Shown here piece by piece: positions 19,269 through 26,958 of a stretch of DNA of 42,850 bases. The DNA comes from CAYFRC01 sp050946115 (lineage in GTDB: Bacteria; Bacillota; Clostridia; Christensenellales; Aristaeellaceae), in contig JBMNUF010000024.1 in assembly GCA_050946115.1 (NCBI GenBank), forward strand, positions 1 to 42,850. Reading direction: 5' to 3'. Each line of letters opens with the position of its first letter. Position 1 is the stretch's first letter. The position numbers and the translations under genes are program-made. Under the pieces are notes generated by a model. It had not been told where the DNA came from and searched no databases. It worked only from the letters and a program-made list of their open reading frames with translations.

Positions 19269-19297
19269 ATTATAGTCTCCCATTGTATGCTTGTCAA
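19269..19297 (-). promoter_or_regulatory. Consensus promoter of the uvrA operon
   Basis: Minus-strand TTGACA (19292-19297) and TATAAT (19269-19274) with exactly 17 bp spacing. The -35 box overlaps the -35 box of the divergent tatD promoter by 5 bp. No LexA box was identified by eye. Confidence 0.8.
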
Positions 19298-19319
19298 TCA
19301 CACTCATGTTTGCTATACT
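19291..19319 (+). promoter_or_regulatory. Promoter of the tatD operon
   Basis: TTGTCA (19291-19296) and TATACT (19314-19319) with 17 bp spacing. The -35 hexamer shares five bases with the opposing uvrA -35, so the two promoters cannot be bound at the same time. Confidence 0.75.
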
Positions 19320-19351
19320 GAAAACAGTTTGCAACGAAAGAAGGCGCTTGT

Positions 19352-20131
19352 ATGCTGTTTGATACCCATGTCCACCTCGCCGACGAGCGGTTTGACGAGG
19401 ACCGCGAGGCGGTCATCGCCCGCTTTTTGGACGCGGGCGGCGCATATGCCGTAACCGTCGCCGACGGCGCGCGAAACCCCGAACCCGATTTCGCGCTCGC
19501 CGAAAGATATCCCTTTCTCTATGCCGCAGTCGGCGTGCATCCCCACGACGCGAAGCTCTATACGGAGGAAATCGAAAATCGCCTCATCCGCGATTTATCC
19601 CGCGATAAGGTCGTAGCGCTCGGCGAAATCGGGCTGGACTATCATTACGACAACTCGCCGCGCGAAACACAGCGGGCGGTGTTCATCCGCCAGCTTGAAA
19701 TCGCGCGCGCAATGGACAAGCCCGTCATCCTCCACATCCGCGAAGCCCACGGCGACGCGCTCGAAATCCTGCGCGAGCAGGGGAAAAATCTCCCCCGAGG
19801 CGTGCTGCACTGCTACGGCGGGAGCCGCGAGAGCGCCGCCGAATATATGCAGATGGGGATGGATATCTCCTTTACGGGCAGCGTCACCTTCAAAAACGCC
19901 GTGCGGCTGCGCGAGGTGGCGAAATCTCTCCCGCTCGGGCGCATCATGGTCGAGACGGACTGCCCCTATATGGCGCCCGAGCCGCGCCGCGGAAGACGCA
20001 ACGAACCCGCCTATGTGGCGCACGTCGCGCGCCTGTTGGCGGAGCTTCGCGGCGAGGACTACGAAATGTTTTGCCGCGCAACGACGGAAAACGGGCTTCG
20101 GCTCTTCGGGATCGGAGGAAACGCGCCGTGA
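19352..20131 (+). CDS. tatD: TatD-family metal-dependent DNase
   Basis: A 259-residue TIM-barrel amidohydrolase-fold protein. The metal ligands are in FDTHVHL (residues 3-9), GEIGLDYHYD, VILHIREA, LHCYGG and VETDCPYMAP, all in the family order. TatD proteins are Mg-dependent 3'-5' exonucleases linked to DNA repair and apoptotic-like DNA degradation. Length is typical. The ATG follows an AAGAAGG site. The 3' end overlaps the SIS gene as GTGA. Confidence 0.92.
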   Translation: MLFDTHVHLADERFDEDREAVIARFLDAGGAYAVTVADGARNPEPDFALAERYPFLYAAVGVHPHDAKLYTEEIENRLIRDLSRDKVVALGEIGLDYHYDNSPRETQRAVFIRQLEIARAMDKPVILHIREAHGDALEILREQGKNLPRGVLHCYGGSRESAAEYMQMGMDISFTGSVTFKNAVRLREVAKSLPLGRIMVETDCPYMAPEPRRGRRNEPAYVAHVARLLAELRGEDYEMFCRATTENGLRLFGIGGNAP

Positions 20132-20670
20132 GGACGGGAAAAGAAATCGCAAGCAAAATCGCCGCGGAAGAAAAGGAAATGCTCGCCAATATGGACGAAC
20201 AGGCGTTTGACCGCCTGATCGAAAGGATACTTTCCGCAAGGCGCATCTTCGCCTTCGGCGCGGGGCGCTCGGCGCTGATCCTCAGGGCATTTGCCATGCG
20301 GCTGATGCAAATGGGCTTTTCGTGCTTCGCCGTGGGCGATGTCACGACGCCCGCCATCGGAGAAGGAGATCTCCTCATCTTAGGCTCCGGAAGCGGCGAG
20401 ACGGAGGGCGTTTTGCGCGCGGCGGAAAGGGCACAAAGCGCAAAAGCAACCGTTTTCGCCGTGACCATGCGGGAAGCGTCGCGCCTTTTTGCAATCGCGA
20501 ACGATGCCATCGTGCTGCCGGGGGAAAACGACAAAAACGCCCTCGGCGCGACGGCATTTGAGGGCGCGATGCTGCTCGTATTCGATGCCGCCATAGAGGC
20601 GCTCATCGAGCGCAAGCCCATCCCCGACGCTGGCGGGCTTTTGCGCCGAAACCACGCGAACCTTGAATAA
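20128..20670 (+). CDS. SIS-domain protein, 6-phospho-3-hexuloisomerase-like
   Basis: A 180-residue SIS-fold sugar-phosphate isomerase. The FAFGAGRSALILRAFAMRLM helix-loop, the VGDVTTPAIGEGDLLI and LGSGSGET phosphate-binding loop, and the terminal RRNHANLE all match the HxlB/PHI group. That group interconverts hexulose-6-phosphate and fructose-6-phosphate in the ribulose monophosphate pathway. No hexulose-phosphate synthase (HxlA) partner is nearby, so the true substrate may differ. GTG 20128 overlaps the tatD stop and has GGAGG 7-8 nt upstream; the frame upstream to 20071 is inside tatD. Confidence 0.8.
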   Translation: MRTGKEIASKIAAEEKEMLANMDEQAFDRLIERILSARRIFAFGAGRSALILRAFAMRLMQMGFSCFAVGDVTTPAIGEGDLLILGSGSGETEGVLRAAERAQSAKATVFAVTMREASRLFAIANDAIVLPGENDKNALGATAFEGAMLLVFDAAIEALIERKPIPDAGGLLRRNHANLE

Positions 20671-20699
20671 ATATTATGTTACATATAAACGAAACACTC

Positions 20700-20728
20700 T
20701 TGAAATATCTCTGAAAATACGGTATACT
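20700..20728 (+). promoter_or_regulatory. Promoter of the RR-HK-GerMN operon
   Basis: TTGAAA (20700-20705) and TATACT (20723-20728) with 17 bp spacing, in a short AT-rich gap. It precedes GGAGGG at 20751 and the GTG start at 20765. Confidence 0.75.
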
Positions 20729-20764
20729 ATACATATGTAGGAATTGAAACGGAGGGAATTGTCG

Positions 20765-21460
20765 GTGGCGAAAAAAATCTTGATTGTGGACGACGAGCCT
20801 TTGATCGTAAAGGGCTTAAAATATTCTCTGGAGCAGGACGGATATGAGACCGATTCCGCGAGCGACGGCGAGGAAGCGTGCAAGAAATTCTTCTCGAAGG
20901 ACTACGACTTGGTGCTTTTGGACGTCATGCTCCCCGTGTTGAACGGCATCGAGGTGTGCCAGCGCATCCGCGAAAGCAGCAATGTGCCCATCATCATGCT
21001 GACGGCAAAGGGCGACGACATGGATAAAATTCTGGGGCTGGAGTACGGCGCGGACGATTATATGACCAAGCCCTTCAACATTTTGGAGGTCAAGGCGCGC
21101 ATCAAGACGATTTTCCGCCGCGCCGCGATACTCACCAAGGACGCCTCCTCCCAGCGCGTGTACCGCGCGAGGGACATGGTCGTCGATCCCAACGGCCGCA
21201 CCGTCACCATCGGCAAAAAGGACGTCAACCTGACCGCGAAGGAATTCGACCTGCTGTACCTTTTCATCTCGAATCGGGGCAAGGTATTCAGCAGGGAATC
21301 GCTCTTGGAGACCGTCTGGCGATACGATTATCTCGGCGATCTGCGCACGGTAGACGTGCACATCCGCCGCCTCCGCGAAAAGGTCGAAACCAACCCTGCC
21401 CAGCCGGAGTACATCTTCACCAAATGGGGAGTGGGTTATTATTTTACTGACAAGGACTAA
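20765..21460 (+). CDS. OmpR/PhoB-family response regulator
   Basis: A 231-residue regulator. The receiver domain (1-118) has the acidic pair in VDDEP, phospho-acceptor D53 in LVLLDVMLP, the LTAKGDD switch Thr, and Lys in MTKPF. The C-terminal winged-helix DNA-binding domain (about 130-230) has LTAKEFDLL, RESLLETVWRYDY, TVDVHIRRLREK and the terminal TKWGVGYYF. GTG 20765 is chosen because GGAGGG lies 8 nt upstream; ATG 20744 and TTG 20759 have no usable site. The next gene is its likely kinase partner, followed by a GerMN lipoprotein. Confidence 0.92.
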   Translation: MAKKILIVDDEPLIVKGLKYSLEQDGYETDSASDGEEACKKFFSKDYDLVLLDVMLPVLNGIEVCQRIRESSNVPIIMLTAKGDDMDKILGLEYGADDYMTKPFNILEVKARIKTIFRRAAILTKDASSQRVYRARDMVVDPNGRTVTIGKKDVNLTAKEFDLLYLFISNRGKVFSRESLLETVWRYDYLGDLRTVDVHIRRLREKVETNPAQPEYIFTKWGVGYYFTDKD

Positions 21461-21491
21461 GAGGCTATTCTACTCCATCCGCTGGAAGATC

Positions 21492-22916
21492 GTGCTCGCC
21501 TATCTGCTGATCATCGTCGTCGCCTTCCTCATCGTGGCAATGACGATGATCAGCATGGTCGGCGAGTATCTGTTTTCCCAAAAAGTGCGGCAGGAGCAGC
21601 ACATCGCCGAAGAGCTTTCGCAATACGTCGAGAGCGCGCTCTACCAAAAAGAGGCGGAGCAGCTCTTTACCCGCGTCATGGAGGCGTCCGCCCAAAATGG
21701 CGGCAGGGTGATCGTCGCGGATGCAAACGGGGTGGTGCAGGCGGACGCGCGCAGCGAATACAACGGGCAGCGGCTCGCCCTTTCGGAGGTCGCGGCGGTA
21801 TTGACATACGGCACAGCCGATTATGGATTCTATTCCCTGTCGTCCCTGTTCAACCAGACGGGCGCGGCGGTGCTGCGCAGCGCGCTCAAGGGCGAGGACG
21901 TATTGGGCGTGTATACCGTGCCCATCCTCTCGAGCGTCGCGGGGCAGATCGGCGTACTCGTATACATTGCCGATTCCACGGACGTATACGACAGCCTGTC
22001 CACCATCCAAAACCAAATGCTCATGTGGCTCGTTCTGGTCGCGACCTCGGTGCTCTTGATGAGCATTTTCGTCACCCGCATGGTGACAAAGCCGCTCGCG
22101 GAATTCAACCGCGGCATCGCGGGCATGGCGCGGGGCGATTTGTCCACGCGCGTGTACATTCGCGGAAAGGGCGAATTCGCGCAGCTTTCGGAGGCGTTTA
22201 ACAGCATGTCCGAGCGGCTCGAGGCGCTCGACAATTCGAGGAACCAATTCGTCTCCAACGCCTCGCACGAACTGAAAACCCCGTTGTCGACGATGAAGGT
22301 GCTCTCGGAGACGCTCATCTATCAGGAACCGCCCGATCCCGGCATGACCAAGGAGTTTTTGACGGACATCAACCGCGAGATCGACCGCCTGAACGCGACC
22401 GTGGACGACCTGTTGACGCTCGTCCATTTCGACAGCAACAAGATCGAATTGCGCACCGTCCGCGCGCGGCTGGATCAGATCGTCGCATCGACCATCCACC
22501 GCCTGCAGCCGCTCGCGCAGAACAAGGGCATCGCGTTAAAGTACGTCGAGGCCGCCGAGATCGAATGCCTCTGCGACGACCGAAAGCTGGAGCAGGTGTT
22601 TTATAACCTCGTGGACAACGCCTTAAAATATACGCCGGAGGGCGGCGAAGTCCGCGTGAGCGTCTCGCGCGAGGGGCACAGCGCCGTGATCCGCGTCGCG
22701 GACAACGGCATCGGCATCCCCAAGGCCGACCAAATGCACATTTTTGACCGCTTCTACCGCGTGGACAAGGCGCGCGCGCGCGTCACCGGCGGCACGGGGC
22801 TGGGGCTTTCCATCGTGAAGCAGATCATGCGGCTGCACGGCGGCACCGTCACGCTGGATAGCGAAGAAAACAAGGGCAGCGTATTCACGGTAGACCTGCC
22901 CATCGTAAACATTTAA
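21492..22916 (+). CDS. Membrane sensor histidine kinase, partner of the preceding regulator
   Basis: From GTG 21492 the protein has 474 residues. Two transmembrane helices (about 2-22 and 175-198) flank an extracytoplasmic sensor domain. A HAMP domain, the HisKA box with His259 in SNASHELKTPLS, and the ATPase domain with NALKYTP, VADNGIGIP and GGTGLGLSIVK follow. The frame stays open upstream, and LFYSIRWKIVLAY, typical of kinase N-termini, lies partly before 21492. This suggests the real start is a non-standard codon (ATT 21438 or 21441, or CTG 21447) overlapping the regulator gene, since no ATG, GTG or TTG exists there. GGGGAG at 21426-21431 would serve ATT 21438 or 21441. The 5' boundary is therefore uncertain. 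Confidence 0.88.
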   Translation: MLAYLLIIVVAFLIVAMTMISMVGEYLFSQKVRQEQHIAEELSQYVESALYQKEAEQLFTRVMEASAQNGGRVIVADANGVVQADARSEYNGQRLALSEVAAVLTYGTADYGFYSLSSLFNQTGAAVLRSALKGEDVLGVYTVPILSSVAGQIGVLVYIADSTDVYDSLSTIQNQMLMWLVLVATSVLLMSIFVTRMVTKPLAEFNRGIAGMARGDLSTRVYIRGKGEFAQLSEAFNSMSERLEALDNSRNQFVSNASHELKTPLSTMKVLSETLIYQEPPDPGMTKEFLTDINREIDRLNATVDDLLTLVHFDSNKIELRTVRARLDQIVASTIHRLQPLAQNKGIALKYVEAAEIECLCDDRKLEQVFYNLVDNALKYTPEGGEVRVSVSREGHSAVIRVADNGIGIPKADQMHIFDRFYRVDKARARVTGGTGLGLSIVKQIMRLHGGTVTLDSEENKGSVFTVDLPIVNI

Positions 22917-22931
22917 GAGAAGGATGCATCC

Positions 22932-24380
22932 ATGAAACAGCTTCGCCTGTCTATCCTGCCGCTCATCCTCCTGTTCCTCGCGGGCTGCACCGCGTTCCCG
23001 CTCGCACCCGCGAGCGAAAACGCAGACGTACAAATGCCCGAGGCGGTCGTTTCGTACATCGCGCCCGAGCGCGACGGCGCATCCGAGGAAACCGCGCGCG
23101 TGTCGCTGTACTTCCTTACGCAGTCGCGCCAGCAGCTCGTCTGCGTCGTGCGCAACATCCGCGTCACCGAGGGCGAAACGCTCTATACGAAGACCCTCGA
23201 GCGCCTGTTTGAGGCGCCGCAGACGCAGGGGCTTTCGTCCGTCGCGCCCGAGGGGCTGAACGTTCTGTCACTCGAGGACAACGGCGCGGGTACGCTCACC
23301 GTGGACCTGTCCTACGACGCGCTATCCCTGTCCGCGCAGGAGCTTTCGTGGCTGCGCCTCGCCGTTATACAGACGCTCACGGAGTTTCCGGGCGTGAATT
23401 ATGTGAACATTTTAATCGGCGGACGGGACGAGGCCTCCCTCTCCGTCCCCACCGGCGCGCTCTCCCGCACGGACGACAGCCTCGCCGCCTATTGGGCGCA
23501 GCTGCAGGCGGATGAGGAGCGTGCACACGGCAGCGAAATCACCCGCGACGTCGCGCTCTATTTCCCGACCGGCTACGGCACGCTCCTTTTGTCCGAAACG
23601 CGCACGCTGCGCTTTTCGGGCGGCGACTTCATCCTGCCCGTCATCGAAGCGCTTGCGTCGGGTCCCCAGAGCATCCCGCGCGCCGTAAGGGCGCTCCCGC
23701 AGGGCGGGTTCCTCGCGAAGGAGGGCGTCGAGATTTCCACCGACCGCGACGGCAGGCGGCTCATCCTGCTGCACGTGCAAAACGACCTCGTGGAGACGCT
23801 CGCCGCACAGCATATCAATTTTGACGCGATGTGCGCATCGCTCGCATACACACTCTGCCGCTTTGTGCCGAAGACGGACGGTATCATGCTCTACGCGGGC
23901 GATGTGTCGCTCACGAAGCAGCCCATCACCGTCTTAGGCTATGCTGGGCGCGCGGGGCACCTCACCACGGTGTATTTCGCGAACGCGCAGGGCGGGCTCT
24001 CCGCATCCCGGCGCGCGCTCGACCAGTACAACGCGCTTTCGGGGCGTGCACTGTTAGAGACGATCCTCGCCGGCCCCGATGTGTACGACGGCGGGCTTCT
24101 CCCCGTGTTCCCCAAGGGCGTAAGGCCTTCGGACATCCTCTCGGTCTATATCGAGGGGGACACCGCGTTGGTCAACCTGTCCGCGAACTTTTACCGCCTT
24201 TGCCAAAGCCTCACACCGTGCGAGGAAAAGCTCCTCGTGTACGCGATGGTGAATACGCTCACAGGCATGCACAACGTGAAACAGGTGCAGTTTTTCATCG
24301 ACGGCGACGCGGTGGAGACGCTCGCCGGAACGATCTTCATCAAGGGCGCGCTCATGCGCAATCCCGGCATCATCTCCTGA
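22932..24380 (+). CDS. GerMN-domain lipoprotein
   Basis: A 482-residue secreted lipoprotein. The signal peptide ends in LFLAGC with Cys19 as the lipid anchor. GerMN-like modules are visible at about residues 60-165 (VSLYFLT... ending NILIGGRD) and 345-460 (TVYFANAQGG... ending QFFIDGD). A more diverged middle repeat (about 200-320; DVALYFPTGYG, VIEALASGP) is probably a third. GerMN domains occur in the spore germination protein GerM and in actinobacterial LpqB. Gene order RR-HK-lipoprotein mirrors mtrA-mtrB-lpqB, where LpqB modulates the kinase, so a similar role is plausible (inference). ATG 22932 lies 15 bp after the kinase stop, with GAGAAGGA upstream. Confidence 0.85.
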   Translation: MKQLRLSILPLILLFLAGCTAFPLAPASENADVQMPEAVVSYIAPERDGASEETARVSLYFLTQSRQQLVCVVRNIRVTEGETLYTKTLERLFEAPQTQGLSSVAPEGLNVLSLEDNGAGTLTVDLSYDALSLSAQELSWLRLAVIQTLTEFPGVNYVNILIGGRDEASLSVPTGALSRTDDSLAAYWAQLQADEERAHGSEITRDVALYFPTGYGTLLLSETRTLRFSGGDFILPVIEALASGPQSIPRAVRALPQGGFLAKEGVEISTDRDGRRLILLHVQNDLVETLAAQHINFDAMCASLAYTLCRFVPKTDGIMLYAGDVSLTKQPITVLGYAGRAGHLTTVYFANAQGGLSASRRALDQYNALSGRALLETILAGPDVYDGGLLPVFPKGVRPSDILSVYIEGDTALVNLSANFYRLCQSLTPCEEKLLVYAMVNTLTGMHNVKQVQFFIDGDAVETLAGTIFIKGALMRNPGIIS

Positions 24381-24412
24381 CACGCACAATTTTTCATCGG
24401 CAGGTGAACAGC

Positions 24413-25855
24413 ATGCGAATCGTCCTAACGCCCGAAGAAATGCGCCTCACCGAAAAGGCGGCGCCGGTATCGACCTTTGCCCTCATGGAAAACGCCTACA
24501 CGGAGGCGGCAAAGCGCCTGCCCGCAGGGAAAACCGTCTACTTCGCGTGCGGAAAAGGCATGAACGGCGGGGACGGCTTCGGCGCAGCGGCGCGCTATCA
24601 AGAGAAGGGAACCGCCGTCGTGCTGCGCGTCCCCGAGGAAGAGGAAATCTTTGGCGACGCAAAGGCGGAATACGAGGCATGCAGGCACGCAGGCTGCGCG
24701 ATCGTCGTCCCGGATGCGCTCGCGCAGCTCCCAGCGCCCGACATCTGGGTGGACGCGCTGTTCGGCATCGGGCTTTCGCGCCCGGTCGAGGGCGTGTATG
24801 AAGAAATCATTTCGAGAATCCTGTCGGACCGCGAAAGGGGCAGCCGCGTCGTCGCGCTCGATATCCCGAGCGGCATATGCGCGCAGACGGGCAGCGCCTT
24901 GGGTGCACACGTCCGCGCGGACGAGACATACTGTTTCGGCTTTTTGAAGCCCGGGCACATCCTCTCGGACGGTTGTGAGGCGTCGGGCGCCGTATCCGTG
25001 TGCGACATCGGCGTTCCCGCGCCGGAAAATCCCCCGCGCCTCGCGGAAACGGAGGACGCGCTTCACTTTCTCCCCAAGCGCGCGCGCAATACCCACAAGG
25101 GCACTTACGGGCACCTACTCGTTTGGGCGGGCGCCTTCGGCATGGCGGGTGCGGCGCACCTGTGCGCGCTCGCGGCGCTGCGAAGCGGTGCGGGGCTCGT
25201 GACGGTCGCCTGTCCCGAACGGATCGTGCCCATCCTGCAGGCCGCCGTTCCGTGCGCGATGTGCATTCCCCTGCCCGAAGACAAAGCCGCCGCAAGGGAT
25301 GTTTTCGCCGCCTCTTTGCGCGGCAAATCGGCGGTCGCGGCGGGCTGCGGGCTCTCGCAACATGCCGACGCGGAACTTCTGCGCGCGCTTTTGCAGAGCG
25401 GTCTCCCCGCCGTTTTGGACGCGGATGCGCTGAATATCCTGAGCCGAAACGGGGAGCTGCTCCCCCTCTTATCGAATCGGCACGTTATAACGCCGCACCC
25501 CGGGGAAGCCGCGAGGCTGCTTCAGCGCCCCTGCGGCGATACCATCAGGGACGCGAAGGCGCTCTGCGCGCTTGGGTGCGTCGCGCTCCTCAAGGGCGCG
25601 ACGAGCATTATCTGCGGGCAGCACATCACCTTCAGCGCGTCCGGCACGCCCGCGATGGCGAAGGGCGGAAGCGGCGATGTGCTCACGGGCATGATCGGCG
25701 CGTTCCTCGCGCAGGGCATGCCGCCCGAGGACGCGGCGTGGTGCGCGAGCGAACTGCACGGAAGGGCGGGCGAAATCGCATCGCAAAGGACGGGCGAATA
25801 CGCCCTGCTCGCGACCGACCTCATTGTATCGCTTCCGGAGGCGTTTCGGCCATGA
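24413..25855 (+). CDS. nnr: Bifunctional NAD(P)HX epimerase/dehydratase
   Basis: A 480-residue fusion that repairs hydrated NAD(P)H. The N-terminal YjeF_N epimerase (about 1-200) has GKGMNGGDGFGAA and WVDALFGIGLSRPV. The C-terminal ADP/ATP-dependent dehydratase (about 215-478, ribokinase-like) has HKGTYGHLLVWAGAFGMAGA, VITPHPGEAARLL and MAKGGSGDVLTGMI. The open frame runs upstream to 23831 inside the lipoprotein gene. ATG 24413 matches the family N-terminus and has AGGTG 6 nt upstream; GTG 24404 is a less likely alternative. It overlaps the next gene by 4 bp. Confidence 0.93.
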   Translation: MRIVLTPEEMRLTEKAAPVSTFALMENAYTEAAKRLPAGKTVYFACGKGMNGGDGFGAAARYQEKGTAVVLRVPEEEEIFGDAKAEYEACRHAGCAIVVPDALAQLPAPDIWVDALFGIGLSRPVEGVYEEIISRILSDRERGSRVVALDIPSGICAQTGSALGAHVRADETYCFGFLKPGHILSDGCEASGAVSVCDIGVPAPENPPRLAETEDALHFLPKRARNTHKGTYGHLLVWAGAFGMAGAAHLCALAALRSGAGLVTVACPERIVPILQAAVPCAMCIPLPEDKAAARDVFAASLRGKSAVAAGCGLSQHADAELLRALLQSGLPAVLDADALNILSRNGELLPLLSNRHVITPHPGEAARLLQRPCGDTIRDAKALCALGCVALLKGATSIICGQHITFSASGTPAMAKGGSGDVLTGMIGAFLAQGMPPEDAAWCASELHGRAGEIASQRTGEYALLATDLIVSLPEAFRP

Positions 25856-26316
25856 GGAGGACGCCTGCGAGGATCGCCGCGGAGAAATTGTGCGGGCGCG
25901 TCCTGCGCGACAGGGGAAATGCGCTGTACATCGCCAAAGGCGACCGATATGCGCTCGAACGCGCCGGATTCAGCCCCGAAGAAAGGGAGGGCGGCATCCT
26001 CGCGCTGCATACGCCCGTATCCCTGTTTGCCCCCATCCCCTCGGACGACGACCTGTATTCCCTGCTCTTGCGCGACAGAAACAACCCCGTTTCGGAAGAG
26101 GAGCGCCTCCTCCTCAACGCCTTTGTGAAGCGATTCGAGGCGGCGGAGCCCTTTTTGCCGATACACGAACGGCAGCTTCGCAATCTCTCCGCCCTGTGCC
26201 TAAGAACCGGGCACGGTGGCGGACTGTGGCTTTTGCGGATGCTGATGCTCGACGAATATGAAAGGAGCGAACACCCATGCGTATACGATGGTTCGGACAT
26301 TCCTGTTTCCTTTTGA
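25852..26316 (+). CDS. Unknown small cytosolic protein
   Basis: A 154-residue protein I do not recognise. There is no signal peptide or membrane segment; the sequence is rich in Arg, Glu and Leu and probably largely helical. The N-terminal half could be a small alpha-beta unit (GNALYIAKGDRYALERAGF, then GGILALHTPVSLFAPIP). The C-terminal half looks all-helical. ATG 25852 overlaps the nnr stop (ATGA), with GGAGG 10 nt upstream. It overlaps the MBL gene by 40 bp, so translational coupling with both neighbours is likely. The frame upstream to 25000 is a shadow of nnr. Confidence 0.65.
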   Translation: MRRTPARIAAEKLCGRVLRDRGNALYIAKGDRYALERAGFSPEEREGGILALHTPVSLFAPIPSDDDLYSLLLRDRNNPVSEEERLLLNAFVKRFEAAEPFLPIHERQLRNLSALCLRTGHGGGLWLLRMLMLDEYERSEHPCVYDGSDIPVSF

Positions 26317-26900
26317 CCAATGCGGACGGCAAAAAACTTCTAACCGACCCGTTCGACCCATCCGTCGGCTATCCCGTGCCGAAGGAAAAGGTCGATGTCG
26401 TCACGATGAGCCACGGCCATCACGATCACAACTGGACGAGAGACCTGCCCAGACCGTTTGCATCCGTCTCGGAGGTGGGCGAAACGGAGCTTTCCGGCTT
26501 CAAAATCCGGGGCATACACAGCTTCCACGACGACGCGGAGGGCGCAAAGCGCGGCGACAACGTGATCTTCGTCATAGAATCCGACGGGGAGCGCGTCGCG
26601 CATTTGGGCGACCTCGGGCACATGCTTACGGACGCGCAATTTGAAGCGATCGGCAAGATCGACGCGCTTCTGATTCCCATCGGCGGATACTATACCATCG
26701 ATTCCGATACCGCCTATGCGATCGCGCAGAGGATCGCACCGCGCGTGACCATCGCCATGCACTTTAAGACGCCAGAGATGCGCTTCCCGATCACGGACGA
26801 GATGCACTTCCTCTCGCTCACGGGCGGAAAGCATTTCGGCGCTAACGAGATCGACCTTTCGACGTGCGAAGGCGGCACGTGGGCGCTCGACTTCCAATAA
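26277..26900 (+). CDS. UlaG-like MBL-fold hydrolase
   Basis: A 207-residue protein of the UlaG/L-ascorbate-6-phosphate-lactonase-like MBL group (YtkL/UPF0173 type). It shows WFGHSCFLL at the start, LTDPFDP, the metal motif SHGHHDHNW, HSFHDD, HLGDLGH, IPIGGYYTID and a terminal MHFKTP. The family reaction is often unassigned. ATG has GGAG about 8 nt upstream. It is the last gene of the operon and is followed at once by a strong terminator. Confidence 0.85.
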   Translation: MRIRWFGHSCFLLTNADGKKLLTDPFDPSVGYPVPKEKVDVVTMSHGHHDHNWTRDLPRPFASVSEVGETELSGFKIRGIHSFHDDAEGAKRGDNVIFVIESDGERVAHLGDLGHMLTDAQFEAIGKIDALLIPIGGYYTIDSDTAYAIAQRIAPRVTIAMHFKTPEMRFPITDEMHFLSLTGGKHFGANEIDLSTCEGGTWALDFQ

Positions 26901-26901
26901 C

Positions 26902-26951
26902 AAAAAACGCGGCGGAGGATGCCTCATATCGCATCCCCCGCCGTTTTTTTG
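26902..26951. terminator. Strong bidirectional terminator
   Basis: A GC-rich stem of about 16 bp (GGCGGAGGATGC pairing with GCATCCCCCGCC, one mismatch) with a short loop. It has T7 on the plus side and A6 (T6 on the minus strand) on the other. It separates the convergent MBL gene (ends 26900) and kinase gene (ends 26959). Confidence 0.88.
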
Positions 26952-26958
26952 CATTTCC

